The translations under genes and the position numbers were made by a program. The notes under the pieces are model-generated. The model did no database searches. It was not told the DNA's origin and saw nothing but the letters and a program-made list of their open reading frames with translations. Positions 37,271-47,387 of a stretch of 64,000 nt of DNA are shown here, piece after piece. How positions within the stretch are numbered: position 1 is the stretch's first letter; the number at the start of each line of letters is the position of its first letter. Source of the DNA: Archangium gephyra (GTDB taxonomy: Bacteria; Myxococcota; Myxococcia; Myxococcales; Myxococcaceae); assembly GCF_001027285.1 (NCBI RefSeq), contig NZ_CP011509.1:3728501-3792500 (forward strand). Direction: 5' to 3'.

Positions 37271-38161
37271 TCAGGCGGCGGGAGCGCTCGAGACCGGAGC
37301 GGCTTCCGGCTGGGGCTGGATGAAGCGCTCGAGGTACTGGGTGCTGAGCTTCTGGGTGAGGACGGCGTTCTCGAGCAGCGCCACCTTGTTCTCCTCCGTC
37401 TTGCCGTCCTTGATCACGGTGTGGATCTCGTTGACGGTGAGGAAGGCCGTGTTCGCGCACTGGGGGCAGTACTGCCGCAGGAGCTGGATGCGGTAGGCGG
37501 AGTCGGTGTCCGGATGGTCGGCCAGGGTGAGCAGGCTGGCGAGGTCGCCGCGGTCCAGCACGGGCTGGACGTCCTGGCGGGTGAGACCCTTGAGGCTGTT
37601 GCCCTGGCTCTTGGTCCACGCCTGGCAGGGCTCGCAGTAGGGCTCGGCCGCCGCGTTCATCGCGAGGAGGAGGGGAGCACCGAGAACGATGACGGCCTCG
37701 ATGAACCAGATGACCATGACGCCGATGCCGGTGATCTCCATGCTGCGGACCGTCCAGCCTCCCTGCAGGCGTGCGTCGATCCATCTCCCGATGGGGATCT
37801 CCTGGGCGAGCTGCAGCACGGTGACGTCCGGATCAGTGGAGGCCGCCTCACGGAGCGCGAGCACGAAGCCCCAGCCATAGGAGGCGGCGAGACCCGTCGC
37901 ACCCACCAGCAGGCCCAGCCCGAGCGCGAGCGCGCGGTTGCGGCAGTGGCCGGCCGTGATGCTCATGGAGCACAGCATCGCGAGCCCGAAGCCGAAGCCG
38001 GCGGTGAGCAGGAAGCTCACGTAGATGAAGGGAATGAGGTCGAGCAGCAGCATGTACAGGCCCGCGAGCAGGCTCGCCGCGAGCAGAGAACCGAGCGCGT
38101 ACACGAGCGTGAGCGGACCGAACGCGCCGGACGGCGCGTAGCGTTGAATGGTGGAGTGCAT
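37271..38161 (-). CDS. Membrane protein with two CxxC pairs, unknown
   Basis: 296 aa. Four to five likely helices (about 18-40, 45-70, 78-102, 145-168). A cytosolic or periplasmic domain follows, with YCEPCQAW near residue 175 and YCPQCANTAFL near residue 232. The paired CxxC could bind zinc or iron or form redox disulfides. No family recognised. It follows the methyltransferase gene by 65 bases on the same strand, so they may be cotranscribed. It is convergent with the MFS gene. Confidence 0.65.
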   Translation of the reverse strand: MHSTIQRYAPSGAFGPLTLVYALGSLLAASLLAGLYMLLLDLIPFIYVSFLLTAGFGFGLAMLCSMSITAGHCRNRALALGLGLLVGATGLAASYGWGFVLALREAASTDPDVTVLQLAQEIPIGRWIDARLQGGWTVRSMEITGIGVMVIWFIEAVIVLGAPLLLAMNAAAEPYCEPCQAWTKSQGNSLKGLTRQDVQPVLDRGDLASLLTLADHPDTDSAYRIQLLRQYCPQCANTAFLTVNEIHTVIKDGKTEENKVALLENAVLTQKLSTQYLERFIQPQPEAAPVSSAPAA

Positions 38162-38226
38162 GGATGTGAGTCCCCCTCTGGCGGCAGGAGGCCTTCGTGG
38201 CTCCCGCCGTTGTTCCGGGAGGTATA

Positions 38227-39051
38227 CTAGAATTCGTAGCGCAGGTGCCGGACCAGGTTTCGATAGAACGGCATCCGGCCCAGGGCCCCGGCCATCGCCT
38301 TGGAGAACCAGTTCCTGGACAGCCGGCTGACCAGCTCGGGCAGGGTCAGGAACTCCACGCTCTCGGCGAGGTGAAGCCTGGGGACCTGCTTCTCGAGCTG
38401 GTGCGGATCATCGACTCCCCAGACGAGCTCGACCTTCGCGCCACGCACCGTCGCGAGACGGGAGACCAGGCGCACCATCGCCCCGCTGTAGCCGTCGAAC
38501 GCGATCTGCCCGCTCGGGAACTGCTCGGTGATGCGCCGGAACAACGCCGTCCCGTCCTGCTCGTGCAGGTACATCACCAGACCCTCGGCGATGACGAGCA
38601 CCGGCGTGTCTCCTGGGATGGCGTCGAGCCAGGAGAGGTCGGTCACCGAAGAGCCAATCCGGCGATAACCTTCGCGCTCCGGGTAGAGCTGCTCGCGCAG
38701 GGCGATGACGTCGGGAAAGTCGATGTCGAACCAGCGGACCTTCGGTCCCGGGTCGATTCGATACACGCGGGTGTCGAGGCCGCAGCCCAGGTGGAGGACG
38801 GTCGACTCGGGGTTTGCGGCGAGGAACGCTCGCGTCCACTGGTCGAAGTGCCGGGCCCGCATCGGCAGGGAGATCTCGCCCCCGCTCGGCAGCTTCAACG
38901 CCTTGAAGTCGTAGTCGATGCGTGCGACGGCCTCCGCGGCGAAGCGGTCACCCAAAATGGGATTCTCGACCGCTGCGTCCAGCGCCTTGCCATACAGCGT
39001 GGCGAGGTACGTCTCCTTCTCCTTGGTCAGACGAATCTTGTTCGCTTCCAT
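38227..39051 (-). CDS. SAM-dependent methyltransferase, PPM1/TcmP-like
   Basis: 274 aa. The SAM site is VLHLGCGLDTRVYRID, followed by WFDIDFPDVIALREQLYP and VIAEGLVMYL, a pattern of the leucine carboxyl methyltransferase/TcmP family. These enzymes methylate small-molecule carboxyls or hydroxyls in secondary metabolism, so a link with the nearby isonitrile locus is possible, although this gene is on the other strand. ATG at 39051; the longer frame to 39282 has no support. Confidence 0.85.
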   Translation of the reverse strand: MEANKIRLTKEKETYLATLYGKALDAAVENPILGDRFAAEAVARIDYDFKALKLPSGGEISLPMRARHFDQWTRAFLAANPESTVLHLGCGLDTRVYRIDPGPKVRWFDIDFPDVIALREQLYPEREGYRRIGSSVTDLSWLDAIPGDTPVLVIAEGLVMYLHEQDGTALFRRITEQFPSGQIAFDGYSGAMVRLVSRLATVRGAKVELVWGVDDPHQLEKQVPRLHLAESVEFLTLPELVSRLSRNWFSKAMAGALGRMPFYRNLVRHLRYEF

Positions 39052-39217
39052 TCTCGCCTCGAGCCGCGGTGGCGCCGGTCGCGGTCCGGGGAGTGAATCA
39101 ATCCCGCTCTCTCCGGTCAACCAACCCGGCCGTGGGGCCTTGCCTGGCCTTGATTCAGCGGTCCCTTGCACCCACCTTGTTTCAAACACTGAGGGCCGGG
39201 ATGAATTCAGGACGCCT

Positions 39218-40027
39218 TTAATGCATCCCCAGCTTGTCGTCCCAGTCGAACAACAGCGCGAGCAGCTCCGCCGTACACGCACCAGACACCCGCTCGAAAG
39301 AGGGTGGGTCGAGTGTCGCCAGGCGCTCTCGCTGAAAGATGGGGTCAGCCAACACTTGCCGGTGTTTCAGATCTGGCTCGGAGGAAAGTGCTCGGGGCAG
39401 CTGTCTGAGGATGGCCGCGATGCTGTCCTCCCGGGTCGCTCGCGCCATGCGCTCCGTGGCCTTCTCCAAACGCACGTGCACTGACGCTTCTTTCTCGGGG
39501 CACCACGCGTCCAGGGCCCAGCCGCAGGCTGCCACCATGAGCTCTTCCAGGGTATACGCCTCCCCCAGTCTCTTGTAGAGGTAGCACGCGCACTGGAGCG
39601 GCTCCCAGAAGCGCAGCACCGCCTGGAGACGCTGCGCCATACGCTCCGCGCTCATGGGGTGCAGGTATGTCGTCGCGAAGAACAGCGCGCCCCACGCCGT
39701 TTCGCGGAAGAGCGTCTCGTAAGCACTCCTCATGGGAAAGGGATTCTGCCCTTCACCAGAGGGGGTGTTGGACAAGTGGCCCATGAGATTCGAGACCATG
39801 TACAGCCGCCAGGCTGGACGCTCGCGCTGGAAGTCCACCACCTCTTGCGCCAGCACCACCTCACCCGGGGGCACCTCCAACAGTTGTTGGGGCGCGGGGA
39901 AGGTGCCGTCCTTGTGGTACTGCTCGCCGCACCGCAGCCCTTCTCTTCTTGCCTTCTGCTGGACCGAGCGGAAGGTGCCATGGAGGAAGGATGGCAGTCG
40001 CAGTGAAGACGTCTGACCGGGCATCAT
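39218..40027 (-). CDS. Unknown protein downstream of nuclease-like lipoprotein (immunity candidate)
   Basis: 269 aa, soluble, rich in Trp and Cys (WGALFFATTYLHP, CACYLYKRLGEAYT, ACGWALDAWCP). I recognise no domain. It starts 26 bases after the stop of a PD-(D/E)XK-like lipoprotein, in the position that immunity genes hold in SitA/SitI pairs. Codon use is more AT-rich than that of flanking genes. Two adjacent ATGs (40027, 40024) are possible starts. The immunity role is an inference from position. Confidence 0.6.
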   Translation of the reverse strand: MMPGQTSSLRLPSFLHGTFRSVQQKARREGLRCGEQYHKDGTFPAPQQLLEVPPGEVVLAQEVVDFQRERPAWRLYMVSNLMGHLSNTPSGEGQNPFPMRSAYETLFRETAWGALFFATTYLHPMSAERMAQRLQAVLRFWEPLQCACYLYKRLGEAYTLEELMVAACGWALDAWCPEKEASVHVRLEKATERMARATREDSIAAILRQLPRALSSEPDLKHRQVLADPIFQRERLATLDPPSFERVSGACTAELLALLFDWDDKLGMH

Positions 40028-40053
40028 GACGTGCGTCCTAGCAAATCAGGTTC

Positions 40054-41079
40054 TCAGCGAGGAAGGGGCATGCTCGCGGCGGCGGGAACCTGGGACGGGG
40101 GCGCCGTGGGTGGGGGGCGCGCGGGGAAGGGGATGACCTGTCCACCGCCCTGCGCGGGGGGCTGCTGGGCTCCCGTCCCTGAATTCATCTGGCCCAGGAG
40201 TGCACCCCACAAGACTACTCTCGCGGCGTTGCCAACGAGGTCGATGACGAGGCCCATGGCTCCAGCGAAGGTGGCGAGTTTCTCGCGCCGGCTGACCATG
40301 TCTTCCACGGCCTTTTCCACCCACCCGCCGTACTGCCGCAACTCCTCCGCTTCGAGTTCCTCCCACTGACCTGCCTCGTACGCCGCCCTCTCGGACTCGA
40401 AGCGCTGCTGGCTGCGGGTCCACCGGTACTGGAGCACTCCGGGTTCTTGGGTCCGCCACTCCAGCCGCCAGATGTATTGTCCCCGTGCGAAGCGAATCAG
40501 GACTTCGCCATGGAAATCCGTACCACCCGTGAAGCGTTTGCCTGCCAGGATGGTTCGATTCAAAGCGTTCAGATAGGTCCGCGCCTTCTCTCGTCCTTCC
40601 TGGAGACCTTTCTCGTGCCAGGGTTTGATCTCGAAGAGCACACGACGGGTGATATCAGTGATGTCGGGGCACATCGTATGCTCGCCTGGGAGCAGACGGG
40701 ACACATCCCCGAGCCCCGTTTCCTCGATGATGATCTTGATGTGCCTGTTGTTGTAATAGACTTGGCGATCCGGGTGCCTCACGCCGTACATATAGGCAAT
40801 CAGTCGATGTGAGGCGCTGCCGAGGAAGAGTTCCCAGGGCATCCGCGAGTCCGGATTCCGGCCGGGGACGTTGTAGCCCTTGAGCGGCGGCCCAGTGGGC
40901 TCTCCCAATCCACCTGGGCTGTCGCTCATGGCCGCGAGGGTTCGCGGCCCTCCCGAACTCCAGAGGCGGGGCTGTGTGCCGGGCGCTGTGGCGCAACCGG
41001 CGAGCACAGATACAAACAACAGAGCCACCCCATACCGCGCGCTCCGGGACACGGACGGACACCTGACAGAGACATCCAT
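40054..41079 (-). CDS. Lipoprotein with PD-(D/E)XK nuclease-like domain, SitA-like toxin candidate
   Basis: 341 aa. The signal peptide ends with lipobox LAGC at Cys29. The central domain has WELFLGSASHRLIAYMYG, then P138-D139 in CPDITDITRR and E150-I-K152 in VLFEIKPWHEKG, the spacing of a PD-(D/E)XK nuclease core. GREKARTYLNAL follows. The C-terminal 40 residues are Pro/Gln/Ala-rich. The layout (lipid anchor, nuclease, adjacent unknown gene) is that of myxobacterial SitA-type toxins. ATG 41079 has GGAGG just upstream. The segment is visibly less GC-rich than its neighbours, which suggests recent transfer. Confidence 0.68.
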   Translation of the reverse strand: MDVSVRCPSVSRSARYGVALLFVSVLAGCATAPGTQPRLWSSGGPRTLAAMSDSPGGLGEPTGPPLKGYNVPGRNPDSRMPWELFLGSASHRLIAYMYGVRHPDRQVYYNNRHIKIIIEETGLGDVSRLLPGEHTMCPDITDITRRVLFEIKPWHEKGLQEGREKARTYLNALNRTILAGKRFTGGTDFHGEVLIRFARGQYIWRLEWRTQEPGVLQYRWTRSQQRFESERAAYEAGQWEELEAEELRQYGGWVEKAVEDMVSRREKLATFAGAMGLVIDLVGNAARVVLWGALLGQMNSGTGAQQPPAQGGGQVIPFPARPPPTAPPSQVPAAASMPLPR

Positions 41080-41134
41080 GGGTACCTCCACTCCGATGGG
41101 CTTGCCTCTTCGGCACCCGGCTTCGCCTCCTCTT

Positions 41135-42283
41135 TCAGCCCACCAGCAGCCCCACCAGCGCGCCCCCCAGCACGAGCCACGCGGAGTTGACGCGGTAACG
41201 AATCAGCAGCACGGCGCTGAGGAGTGCGAGGCCCACCGTCCACACGTCCACGAGGGCCGCGCGCCCGAGCTGCCAGGTGACGGTGGCCATCAGCGCCAGC
41301 GAGGCCACGTTGACGCCATCGAGGAAGGCACCCGCGACCCATGAGCGGCGCATTCGGGGCACCAGCGGTCCGCTCACCGCGACGAAGAAGAACGCGGGCA
41401 GGAAGATGCCCACCGTGGCCACCACCGCTCCCGGGGCCCCGCCCAGCACGTAGCCGATGAAGGTGGCCGTGGTGAAGACGGGCCCGGGCGTCACCTGTCC
41501 CACCGCCACCGCGTCCAGCAGTTGCGCCTCGGTGAGCCATCCCCAGCGCTCCACCAGGTCCGCGCGCAGGAAGGCCAGCAGCACGTAGCCACTGCCGTAG
41601 AGGATGGAGCCCACCTTCAGAAAGAAGAGGAAGAGGCCGCCGAGGCTGAAGCCCGGAGCCGCCGCTGCCGCCACCAGTCCACCCAGCGGCAGGCCCGGGA
41701 GGAGCGCTTTCACCGCCGGTGGCGCCGTGCCTCCACCCTCGCGCCTTCGGGCCACCAGCCTCCACAGCGTCACGAAGCCACCCGCCAGAACCAGGAGGAG
41801 CAGCTCGTTCACACCCAGGAAGCCCAGCGCCACGCAGGCCACACCCACCGCCGCCAGCAGTTTCGTCTTCGCCGCCCCGCGCGTCAGTCCCCAGATGGCC
41901 TGCAGCACCACGGAGATGATGACGGGCTTCACGCCATACAGCACATGCCCCACCCGTGGGAGCTGCCCGAAGCGCGTGTACACCCAGCCAATCACCGACA
42001 CGATGAGGAACGCCGGGAGGATGAAGCACGCGCCCGCCACCACCAACCCGCTCCAGCCCGCCCGCCGGTGCCCGATGTGGATGGCCAGCTCGGTCGAGTT
42101 CGGTCCGGGGATGAGATTGGCGGCTCCGAGCAGATCCAGGAACTCCTCGCGCGTGAGCCACTTCCGGCGCCGGACGACCTCGTCCTCCATCATCGCGATG
42201 TGCGCCGCCGGTCCGCCAAAGGCCGTCGTCCCCAGCCGCAGGAAGAGCAGCGCCAGCTCCCGCAGCGCTCCCGCCTGGCTCAC
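41135..42283 (-). CDS. chrA: Chromate efflux transporter ChrA
   Basis: 382 aa with two CHR domains. The first has FGGPAAHIAMMEDEVV and LLGAANLIPGPNSTELA; the second has GSILYGSGYVLLAFLRADLV and VAVGQVTPGPVFTTATFIG. It exports chromate from the cytoplasm. The start is GTG 42283, overlapping the upstream doxX stop (GTGA); the farther GTG at 42328 is less likely. ChrA paired with DoxX suggests a metal or redox stress operon. Confidence 0.92.
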   Translation of the reverse strand: MSQAGALRELALLFLRLGTTAFGGPAAHIAMMEDEVVRRRKWLTREEFLDLLGAANLIPGPNSTELAIHIGHRRAGWSGLVVAGACFILPAFLIVSVIGWVYTRFGQLPRVGHVLYGVKPVIISVVLQAIWGLTRGAAKTKLLAAVGVACVALGFLGVNELLLLVLAGGFVTLWRLVARRREGGGTAPPAVKALLPGLPLGGLVAAAAAPGFSLGGLFLFFLKVGSILYGSGYVLLAFLRADLVERWGWLTEAQLLDAVAVGQVTPGPVFTTATFIGYVLGGAPGAVVATVGIFLPAFFFVAVSGPLVPRMRRSWVAGAFLDGVNVASLALMATVTWQLGRAALVDVWTVGLALLSAVLLIRYRVNSAWLVLGGALVGLLVG

Positions 42284-42723
42284 TTCCGCCGCTCCGCTCC
42301 GGCCGACAGCCTCGCGTCCACGGACCACGGCCCCGCCCCGACGAGCAGCAGGAAGAGGGCGCCGAGCAGCATGGAGAAGTCCGTCCGGGACTCGTGCGCC
42401 ATGCTCCAGAAGCCACGACTCAGCAGGATGGGCACCTTCGTGCTGGCGATGGCCACCAGCATGTCGATGATCAGCGGCACCGCCGCCAGCCGCGTCAGCA
42501 GGCCGAGCAGCAGCAGCGTGCCTCCGACGAGCTCCACCACCCCGACGAAGGGCGCCAGCACCTCGGGCGCGGGCAGGCCGATCTTCGTGAAGCGGCCCAC
42601 TCCCAGCTCCCCCGGGTAGAGGAACTTCTGGATGCCCTCGGACAGGAAGACCGCACCCACCATCACCCGGATGAGCAGTGTCGCGGGCGGAGCCTCGCTG
42701 GACAGCAGTCGCTCGAAGCGCAT
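42280..42723 (-). CDS. DoxX family membrane protein
   Basis: 147 aa, four helices. LLIRVMVGAVFLSEGIQKFL and GVVELVGGTLLLLGLLTRLA are the DoxX signatures. Family members act in redox or thiol stress in several bacteria, with no fixed substrate. It is first in a two-gene operon with chrA (four-base overlap) and divergent from the M13 peptidase gene across a 238-base region that holds no gene I can see. Confidence 0.88.
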   Translation of the reverse strand: MRFERLLSSEAPPATLLIRVMVGAVFLSEGIQKFLYPGELGVGRFTKIGLPAPEVLAPFVGVVELVGGTLLLLGLLTRLAAVPLIIDMLVAIASTKVPILLSRGFWSMAHESRTDFSMLLGALFLLLVGAGPWSVDARLSAGAERRK

Positions 42724-42961
42724 TGCGTCAAACCCTCCCTTCCGGCCGCTCTTCGCACGGATTGCACGCCCTGTCGCGGCTCAATCCCGTCACGACGCTC
42801 CGTGTCGAAGGAGTTGCACCGGGGGCGGGTGGACGCCTCGCGAGCGGCTCGGGCAGCATGCGCGCCACCCGAAGGGGGGGCCTCCAGGCGGTCATGGGAA
42901 TTCCCCGCCGCTCCCAGGGTTACCTGCCTTCGTCTCACCCGATACAGCACAGCGAGAACGC

Positions 42962-45037
42962 ATGAACAGCAAGAAGCCCCTCCGCATGTCCTGGGCTCCC
43001 ACGCTCGGGGCCTGCCTCCTCCTGGGATGCACGGCCACCTCGCGCACCACCCAGCCGGAAACGGCCGTCCAGGCCTCCAAGCCCCGGGCCCTCGGCGTCG
43101 ACACCAAGAACTTCGATCCCAGTGTGCGCCCGCAGGATGACTTCTTCCGCTACGTCAATGGCTCGTGGCTGAAGACGGCGGAGATCCCCGCCGACAAGGC
43201 CCGCTACGGCTCCTTCATCGAGCTGCGCGACAAGAGCGAGGCCGCCCTGCGCGTCATCATCGAGGAGGCCGCCGCCACCCAGGGCAAGAAGCCCGGGACG
43301 GATCCCCAGAAGGTCGGCGACCTGTACCAGAGCTTCATGGACACCGAGCGCATCGAGTCGCTCGGCCTCCAGCCGCTGCGCGCGGACCTCGAGCGCATCG
43401 CCGCGCTCCAGGACAAGCAGGGGCTGCCCGAGCTGTTCGCCGCGTTCGCGCGCATGGGCGTGCAGGCGCCGCTCGCCGTGTACGTGAGCCAGGACCCGAA
43501 GCAGGCCACCCGCTACATCGTCCAGGCCAACCAGAGCGGGCTGGGCCTGCCGGATCGCGACTACTACTTCAAGCAGGAGCCGCGCTTCGCCGAGACGCGC
43601 GCCGCGTACCTCACGTACATCGAGACGCTGCTGGGTCTGGCGGGGGAGAAGGACCCGGCCGGTGCGGCCAAGGCCATCCTGGCGCTCGAGACGTCGCTCG
43701 CGGAGAAGCACTGGGACCGCGTGCGCAACCGTGATCGCGAGGCCACCTACAACTTCAAGAGCACGGCCGAGCTGGACCAGTTCACCCCAGGCTTCTCCTG
43801 GTCTCGCTACCTCAAGGCCATGGGCGCGGAGAAGACGCCGGGCGTCATCGTCCGCCAGCCGGACTACTTCCAGGCCCTGGACGCGGTGCTCGCCAAGACG
43901 CCGCTGCCCACGCTCAAGCAGTACCTCACCTTCAAGCTGCTCGACGACCTGGCGCCCCTGCTCAGCGCGCCCTTCGAGCAGGCCGAGTTCGTCTTCCGCG
44001 GCAAGACGCTCCAGGGACTCCAGGAGAACCGCCCCCGCTGGAAGCGCGGCGTGGAGGTCGTGGACGGCGCGCTGGGCGAGGTGCTCGGCAAGCTCTACGT
44101 GGAGCGCCACTTCAGCCCCCAGAGCAAGGCCCGCATGCAGGAGCTGGTGAAGAACCTGCGCGTCGCCTTCGACCAGGGCATCGACCAGCTCGAGTGGATG
44201 AGCCCGGACACCAAGACCCAGGCCAAGGCGAAGCTGGCGAAGTTCAACGTGAAGATCGGCTACCCGGAGAAGTGGCGGGACTACTCCGCGCTCACCGTCA
44301 GCAAGGACGACCTGGTGGGCAACGTGAAGCGCGCCACCGAGTTCGAGGTCCGCCGCAACATGGACAAGCTGGGCAAGCCCATCGACCGGCTCGAGTGGAT
44401 CATGACGCCGCAGACGGTGAATGCCTACTACAGCTCGACGATGAACGAGATCGTCTTCCCGGCCGCCATCCTCCAGCCTCCCTTCTTCAATCCCGAGGCG
44501 GATGATGCCGTCAACTACGGCGGCATCGGCGGCGTCATCGGCCATGAGATCAGCCACGGCTTCGATGACCAGGGCAGCCGCTCCGACGGGGAGGGCAACC
44601 TGCGCGACTGGTGGACCGCGCAGGACAAGTCCGCCTTCCAGCAGCGCACCGGCATGCTGGCGGACCAGTACTCCGCCTTCACCCCGCTGCAGGGGATGAA
44701 CCTCAACGGCAAGCTGACGCTGGGCGAGAACATCGGCGATCTGAGCGGCCTGACCGTGGCTTTCAAGGCCTACAAGCTGTCGCTGGGGGGCCAGGAGGCT
44801 CCGGCCATCGAGGGCTTCACCGGTGACCAGCGCTTCTTCCTCGGCTGGGCCCAGGTGTGGCGCACGCTGCACCGCGACGATGCCCTGCGGCAGCTGATGC
44901 TCACGGACACGCACTCGCCCGGCGAGTACCGGGTGAACGGCGTGGTGCGCAACATGCCCGAGTTCTACTCCGCCTTCGGCGTGAAGGAGGGCGACGGCGC
45001 GTACCTGCCTCCCGAGAAGCGCGTGAAGGTCTGGTAG
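42962..45037 (+). CDS. M13 family zinc metallopeptidase lipoprotein (PepO/neprilysin-like)
   Basis: 691 aa. Lipobox LLLGC in the signal peptide puts it on the membrane surface. Peptidase_M13 N-domain text VRPQDDFFRYVNGSWLKTAE is followed by MNEIVFPAAILQPPFF and the zinc motif H528-E-I-S-H532. The third ligand is E589 in GENIGDLSG, and the C-terminus is Trp as in the family (KVW). It hydrolyses oligopeptides outside the cytoplasm. An S9 peptidase lipoprotein gene follows, giving a peptide-utilisation pair fitting a predatory or proteolytic lifestyle. Confidence 0.93.
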   Translation: MNSKKPLRMSWAPTLGACLLLGCTATSRTTQPETAVQASKPRALGVDTKNFDPSVRPQDDFFRYVNGSWLKTAEIPADKARYGSFIELRDKSEAALRVIIEEAAATQGKKPGTDPQKVGDLYQSFMDTERIESLGLQPLRADLERIAALQDKQGLPELFAAFARMGVQAPLAVYVSQDPKQATRYIVQANQSGLGLPDRDYYFKQEPRFAETRAAYLTYIETLLGLAGEKDPAGAAKAILALETSLAEKHWDRVRNRDREATYNFKSTAELDQFTPGFSWSRYLKAMGAEKTPGVIVRQPDYFQALDAVLAKTPLPTLKQYLTFKLLDDLAPLLSAPFEQAEFVFRGKTLQGLQENRPRWKRGVEVVDGALGEVLGKLYVERHFSPQSKARMQELVKNLRVAFDQGIDQLEWMSPDTKTQAKAKLAKFNVKIGYPEKWRDYSALTVSKDDLVGNVKRATEFEVRRNMDKLGKPIDRLEWIMTPQTVNAYYSSTMNEIVFPAAILQPPFFNPEADDAVNYGGIGGVIGHEISHGFDDQGSRSDGEGNLRDWWTAQDKSAFQQRTGMLADQYSAFTPLQGMNLNGKLTLGENIGDLSGLTVAFKAYKLSLGGQEAPAIEGFTGDQRFFLGWAQVWRTLHRDDALRQLMLTDTHSPGEYRVNGVVRNMPEFYSAFGVKEGDGAYLPPEKRVKVW

Positions 45038-45144
45038 TTTTTCAGTGACGGCGTGCCCCCGGGGGCGCGTCCGACGCGGCGAGTCATGTGACTCGGGCTC
45101 CGTTTCGGAAATACGCCCCCGGGCTGATAGGTTCGCGCGCCACC

Positions 45145-47385
45145 ATGAAACTCCGCGCTTTCTCCGCCGCCGCGTGCGCCCTCTGGCTCACGCACTGCAG
45201 CCATGCTCCGACGCAGCTGGAGGCCCAGGCCCCCAGCGCGTCCCAGCCGTCCACCGCACCCGCCGCTTCCAGCACGGCGAGCGCTCCCTCCCAGGCCTCC
45301 TCGCGCCCGAGCTATCCCGCCGCGCGCAAGGACAACGTGGTCGACGACTACCACGGCACCCAGGTGGCCGATCCGTACCGCTGGCTGGAGAATCCCGACT
45401 CGCCCGAGTCCCGCCAGTGGATCGAGGCCCAGAATCAGCTCGCCTTTGGTTATCTGGAGAAGATCCCCCTCCGCGCGCAGATCAAGCAGCGGATGACCGA
45501 GCTGTGGGACTACGAGAAGTACGGCGTGCCCTGGCGTGAGGGCAATCGCTACTTCTTCCACCGCAACAACGGCCTGCAGGCCCAGTCCGTGCTCTTCACG
45601 GCCGACTCGCTCGAGGCCGAGCCCCGCGTCCTGATCGATCCGAACACGCTGTCCGCCGATGGCACGGTGGCCTTGTCGGGCCTCGACATCACCGACGATG
45701 GCAACCTGATGGCGTACGGCGTGGCCTCCGCCGGCAGCGACTGGAAGGAGCTGCGCGTGCGTGACGTGCGCACGGGCAAGGATCTGCCGGACATCATCAA
45801 GTGGGTGAAGTTCTCCGGCGCCTCCTGGACGAAGGACGGCAAGGGCTTCTTCTACAGCCGCTATGACGAGCCCAAGGCCGCCGAGGCCATGAGCGGCGCC
45901 AACTACTACCAGAAGCTCTATTTCCACAAGCTGGGCACGCCGCAGGCCGAGGACGTCCTCGTCTACGAGCGCAAGGACAAGAAGGAGTGGGGCTTCGGCG
46001 GCTTCGTCTCCGACGACGGGCGCTACCTGCTCATCAACGTCTGGCTCGGCACCGAGCCGAAGAACCTCATCTTCTACAAGGACCTGAAGGATCCCAAGGC
46101 CCCGGTCGTCGAGCTGCTCAAGGACTGGGAGGCGGAGTACGACTACGTCGGCAACGACGGCACGCTCTTCTGGTTCAAGACGGACCTGGAGGCGCCGCGT
46201 GGCCGTGTCGTCGCCATCGATCTGCGCAAGCCGGAGCGCAAGAACTGGAAGGAGATCATCCCCCAGGGCGAGGAGACGCTGTCGCACGTCAACCTCGTCA
46301 ACAACCAGTTCATCGCCAACGTGATGAAGGACGCGCACTCGCAGGTGCGGCTGTACTCGCTCGAGGGCAAGGCCAAGGGCGAGCTGGCGCTGCCCGGCCT
46401 GGGCACCACCTTCGGTTTCGGCGGCAAGCGCCAGGACACGGAGACCTTCTACGCCTACTCCAGCTACACCACGCCGACCACCATCTACCGCTATGACCTG
46501 AAGGCCGGACAGAGCCAGGTGTTCAAGGCGCCGAAGGTGAAGTTCGACCCGTCGCAGTACGAGACGACGCAGATCTTCTACACGAGCAAGGATGGCACCC
46601 GCGTCCCCATGTTCCTCAGCCACAAGAAGGGGCTGAAGCTGGATGGGACGAACCCCACGATGCTGTACGGCTATGGTGGCTTCAACGCCGCGATGACGCC
46701 GGGCTTCAGCGTGGCCAACCTGGTGTGGATGGAGCAGGGCGGTGTCTATGCCGTGGCCAACCTGCGCGGCGGTGGCGAGTACGGCCGGGAGTGGCACCTG
46801 GCCGGCACGAAGCTGAAGAAGCAGAACGTCTTCGACGACTTCATCGCCGCGGCCGAGTGGCTCATCGCCAACAAGTACACCTCGACCCAGCGCCTGGCCA
46901 TCTCCGGCCGCTCCAACGGTGGCCTGCTGGTGGGCGCGGCGGTGACGCAGCGTCCGGACCTGTTCGGCGTGGCCCTGCCGGGCGTGGGCGTGATGGACAT
47001 GCTGCGCTTCCACAAGTTCACCATCGGCTGGGGCTGGACGAGCGACTACGGCTCCTCGGAGAACCCGGAGGAGTTCAAGGCCATCTACGCGTACTCGCCG
47101 CTGCACAACCTGAAGCCGGGCACGCGCTACCCCGCCATGCTCGTCCACACCGCGGACCACGATGACCGCGTGGTGCCGGGCCACAGCTTCAAGTTCACCG
47201 CGGCCGCCCAGGCGGCGCAGGCCGGTGAGGCCCCGGTGCTCATCCGCATCGAGACCAAGGCCGGTCACGGCGCGGGCAAGCCCACCGGGAAGATCATCGA
47301 GGAGTACACGGACCTGTGGGCCTTCTCGCTGCAGCAGATGGGGCTGGGCGGCGGTCAGGCCGTTGCCGCCGAGCAGGTGCGCTGA
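45145..47385 (+). CDS. Prolyl oligopeptidase family serine peptidase, S9 lipoprotein
   Basis: 746 aa. Signal peptide with a possible lipobox LTHC, then a Ser/Ala/Pro linker. The beta-propeller begins [18 protein letters not shown], and the catalytic domain holds Ser590 in [11 protein letters not shown], Asp in [11 protein letters not shown] and His in KAGHGAGK. It cleaves short proline-containing peptides. ATG at 45145; the earlier in-frame ATG at 45088 precedes the signal peptide and was rejected. It lies 107 bases after the M13 peptidase gene. Confidence 0.93.
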   Translation: MKLRAFSAAACALWLTHCSHAPTQLEAQAPSASQPSTAPAASSTASAPSQASSRPSYPAARKDNVVDDYHGTQVADPYRWLENPDSPESRQWIEAQNQLAFGYLEKIPLRAQIKQRMTELWDYEKYGVPWREGNRYFFHRNNGLQAQSVLFTADSLEAEPRVLIDPNTLSADGTVALSGLDITDDGNLMAYGVASAGSDWKELRVRDVRTGKDLPDIIKWVKFSGASWTKDGKGFFYSRYDEPKAAEAMSGANYYQKLYFHKLGTPQAEDVLVYERKDKKEWGFGGFVSDDGRYLLINVWLGTEPKNLIFYKDLKDPKAPVVELLKDWEAEYDYVGNDGTLFWFKTDLEAPRGRVVAIDLRKPERKNWKEIIPQGEETLSHVNLVNNQFIANVMKDAHSQVRLYSLEGKAKGELALPGLGTTFGFGGKRQDTETFYAYSSYTTPTTIYRYDLKAGQSQVFKAPKVKFDPSQYETTQIFYTSKDGTRVPMFLSHKKGLKLDGTNPTMLYGYGGFNAAMTPGFSVANLVWMEQGGVYAVANLRGGGEYGREWHLAGTKLKKQNVFDDFIAAAEWLIANKYTSTQRLAISGRSNGGLLVGAAVTQRPDLFGVALPGVGVMDMLRFHKFTIGWGWTSDYGSSENPEEFKAIYAYSPLHNLKPGTRYPAMLVHTADHDDRVVPGHSFKFTAAAQAAQAGEAPVLIRIETKAGHGAGKPTGKIIEEYTDLWAFSLQQMGLGGGQAVAAEQVR

Positions 47386-47387
47386 AG

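Noticed and set aside
42935-44914. 659-codon minus-strand open frame opposite the M13 peptidase
   Set aside because: Antisense shadow; the plus strand encodes a full-length peptidase with zinc ligands.
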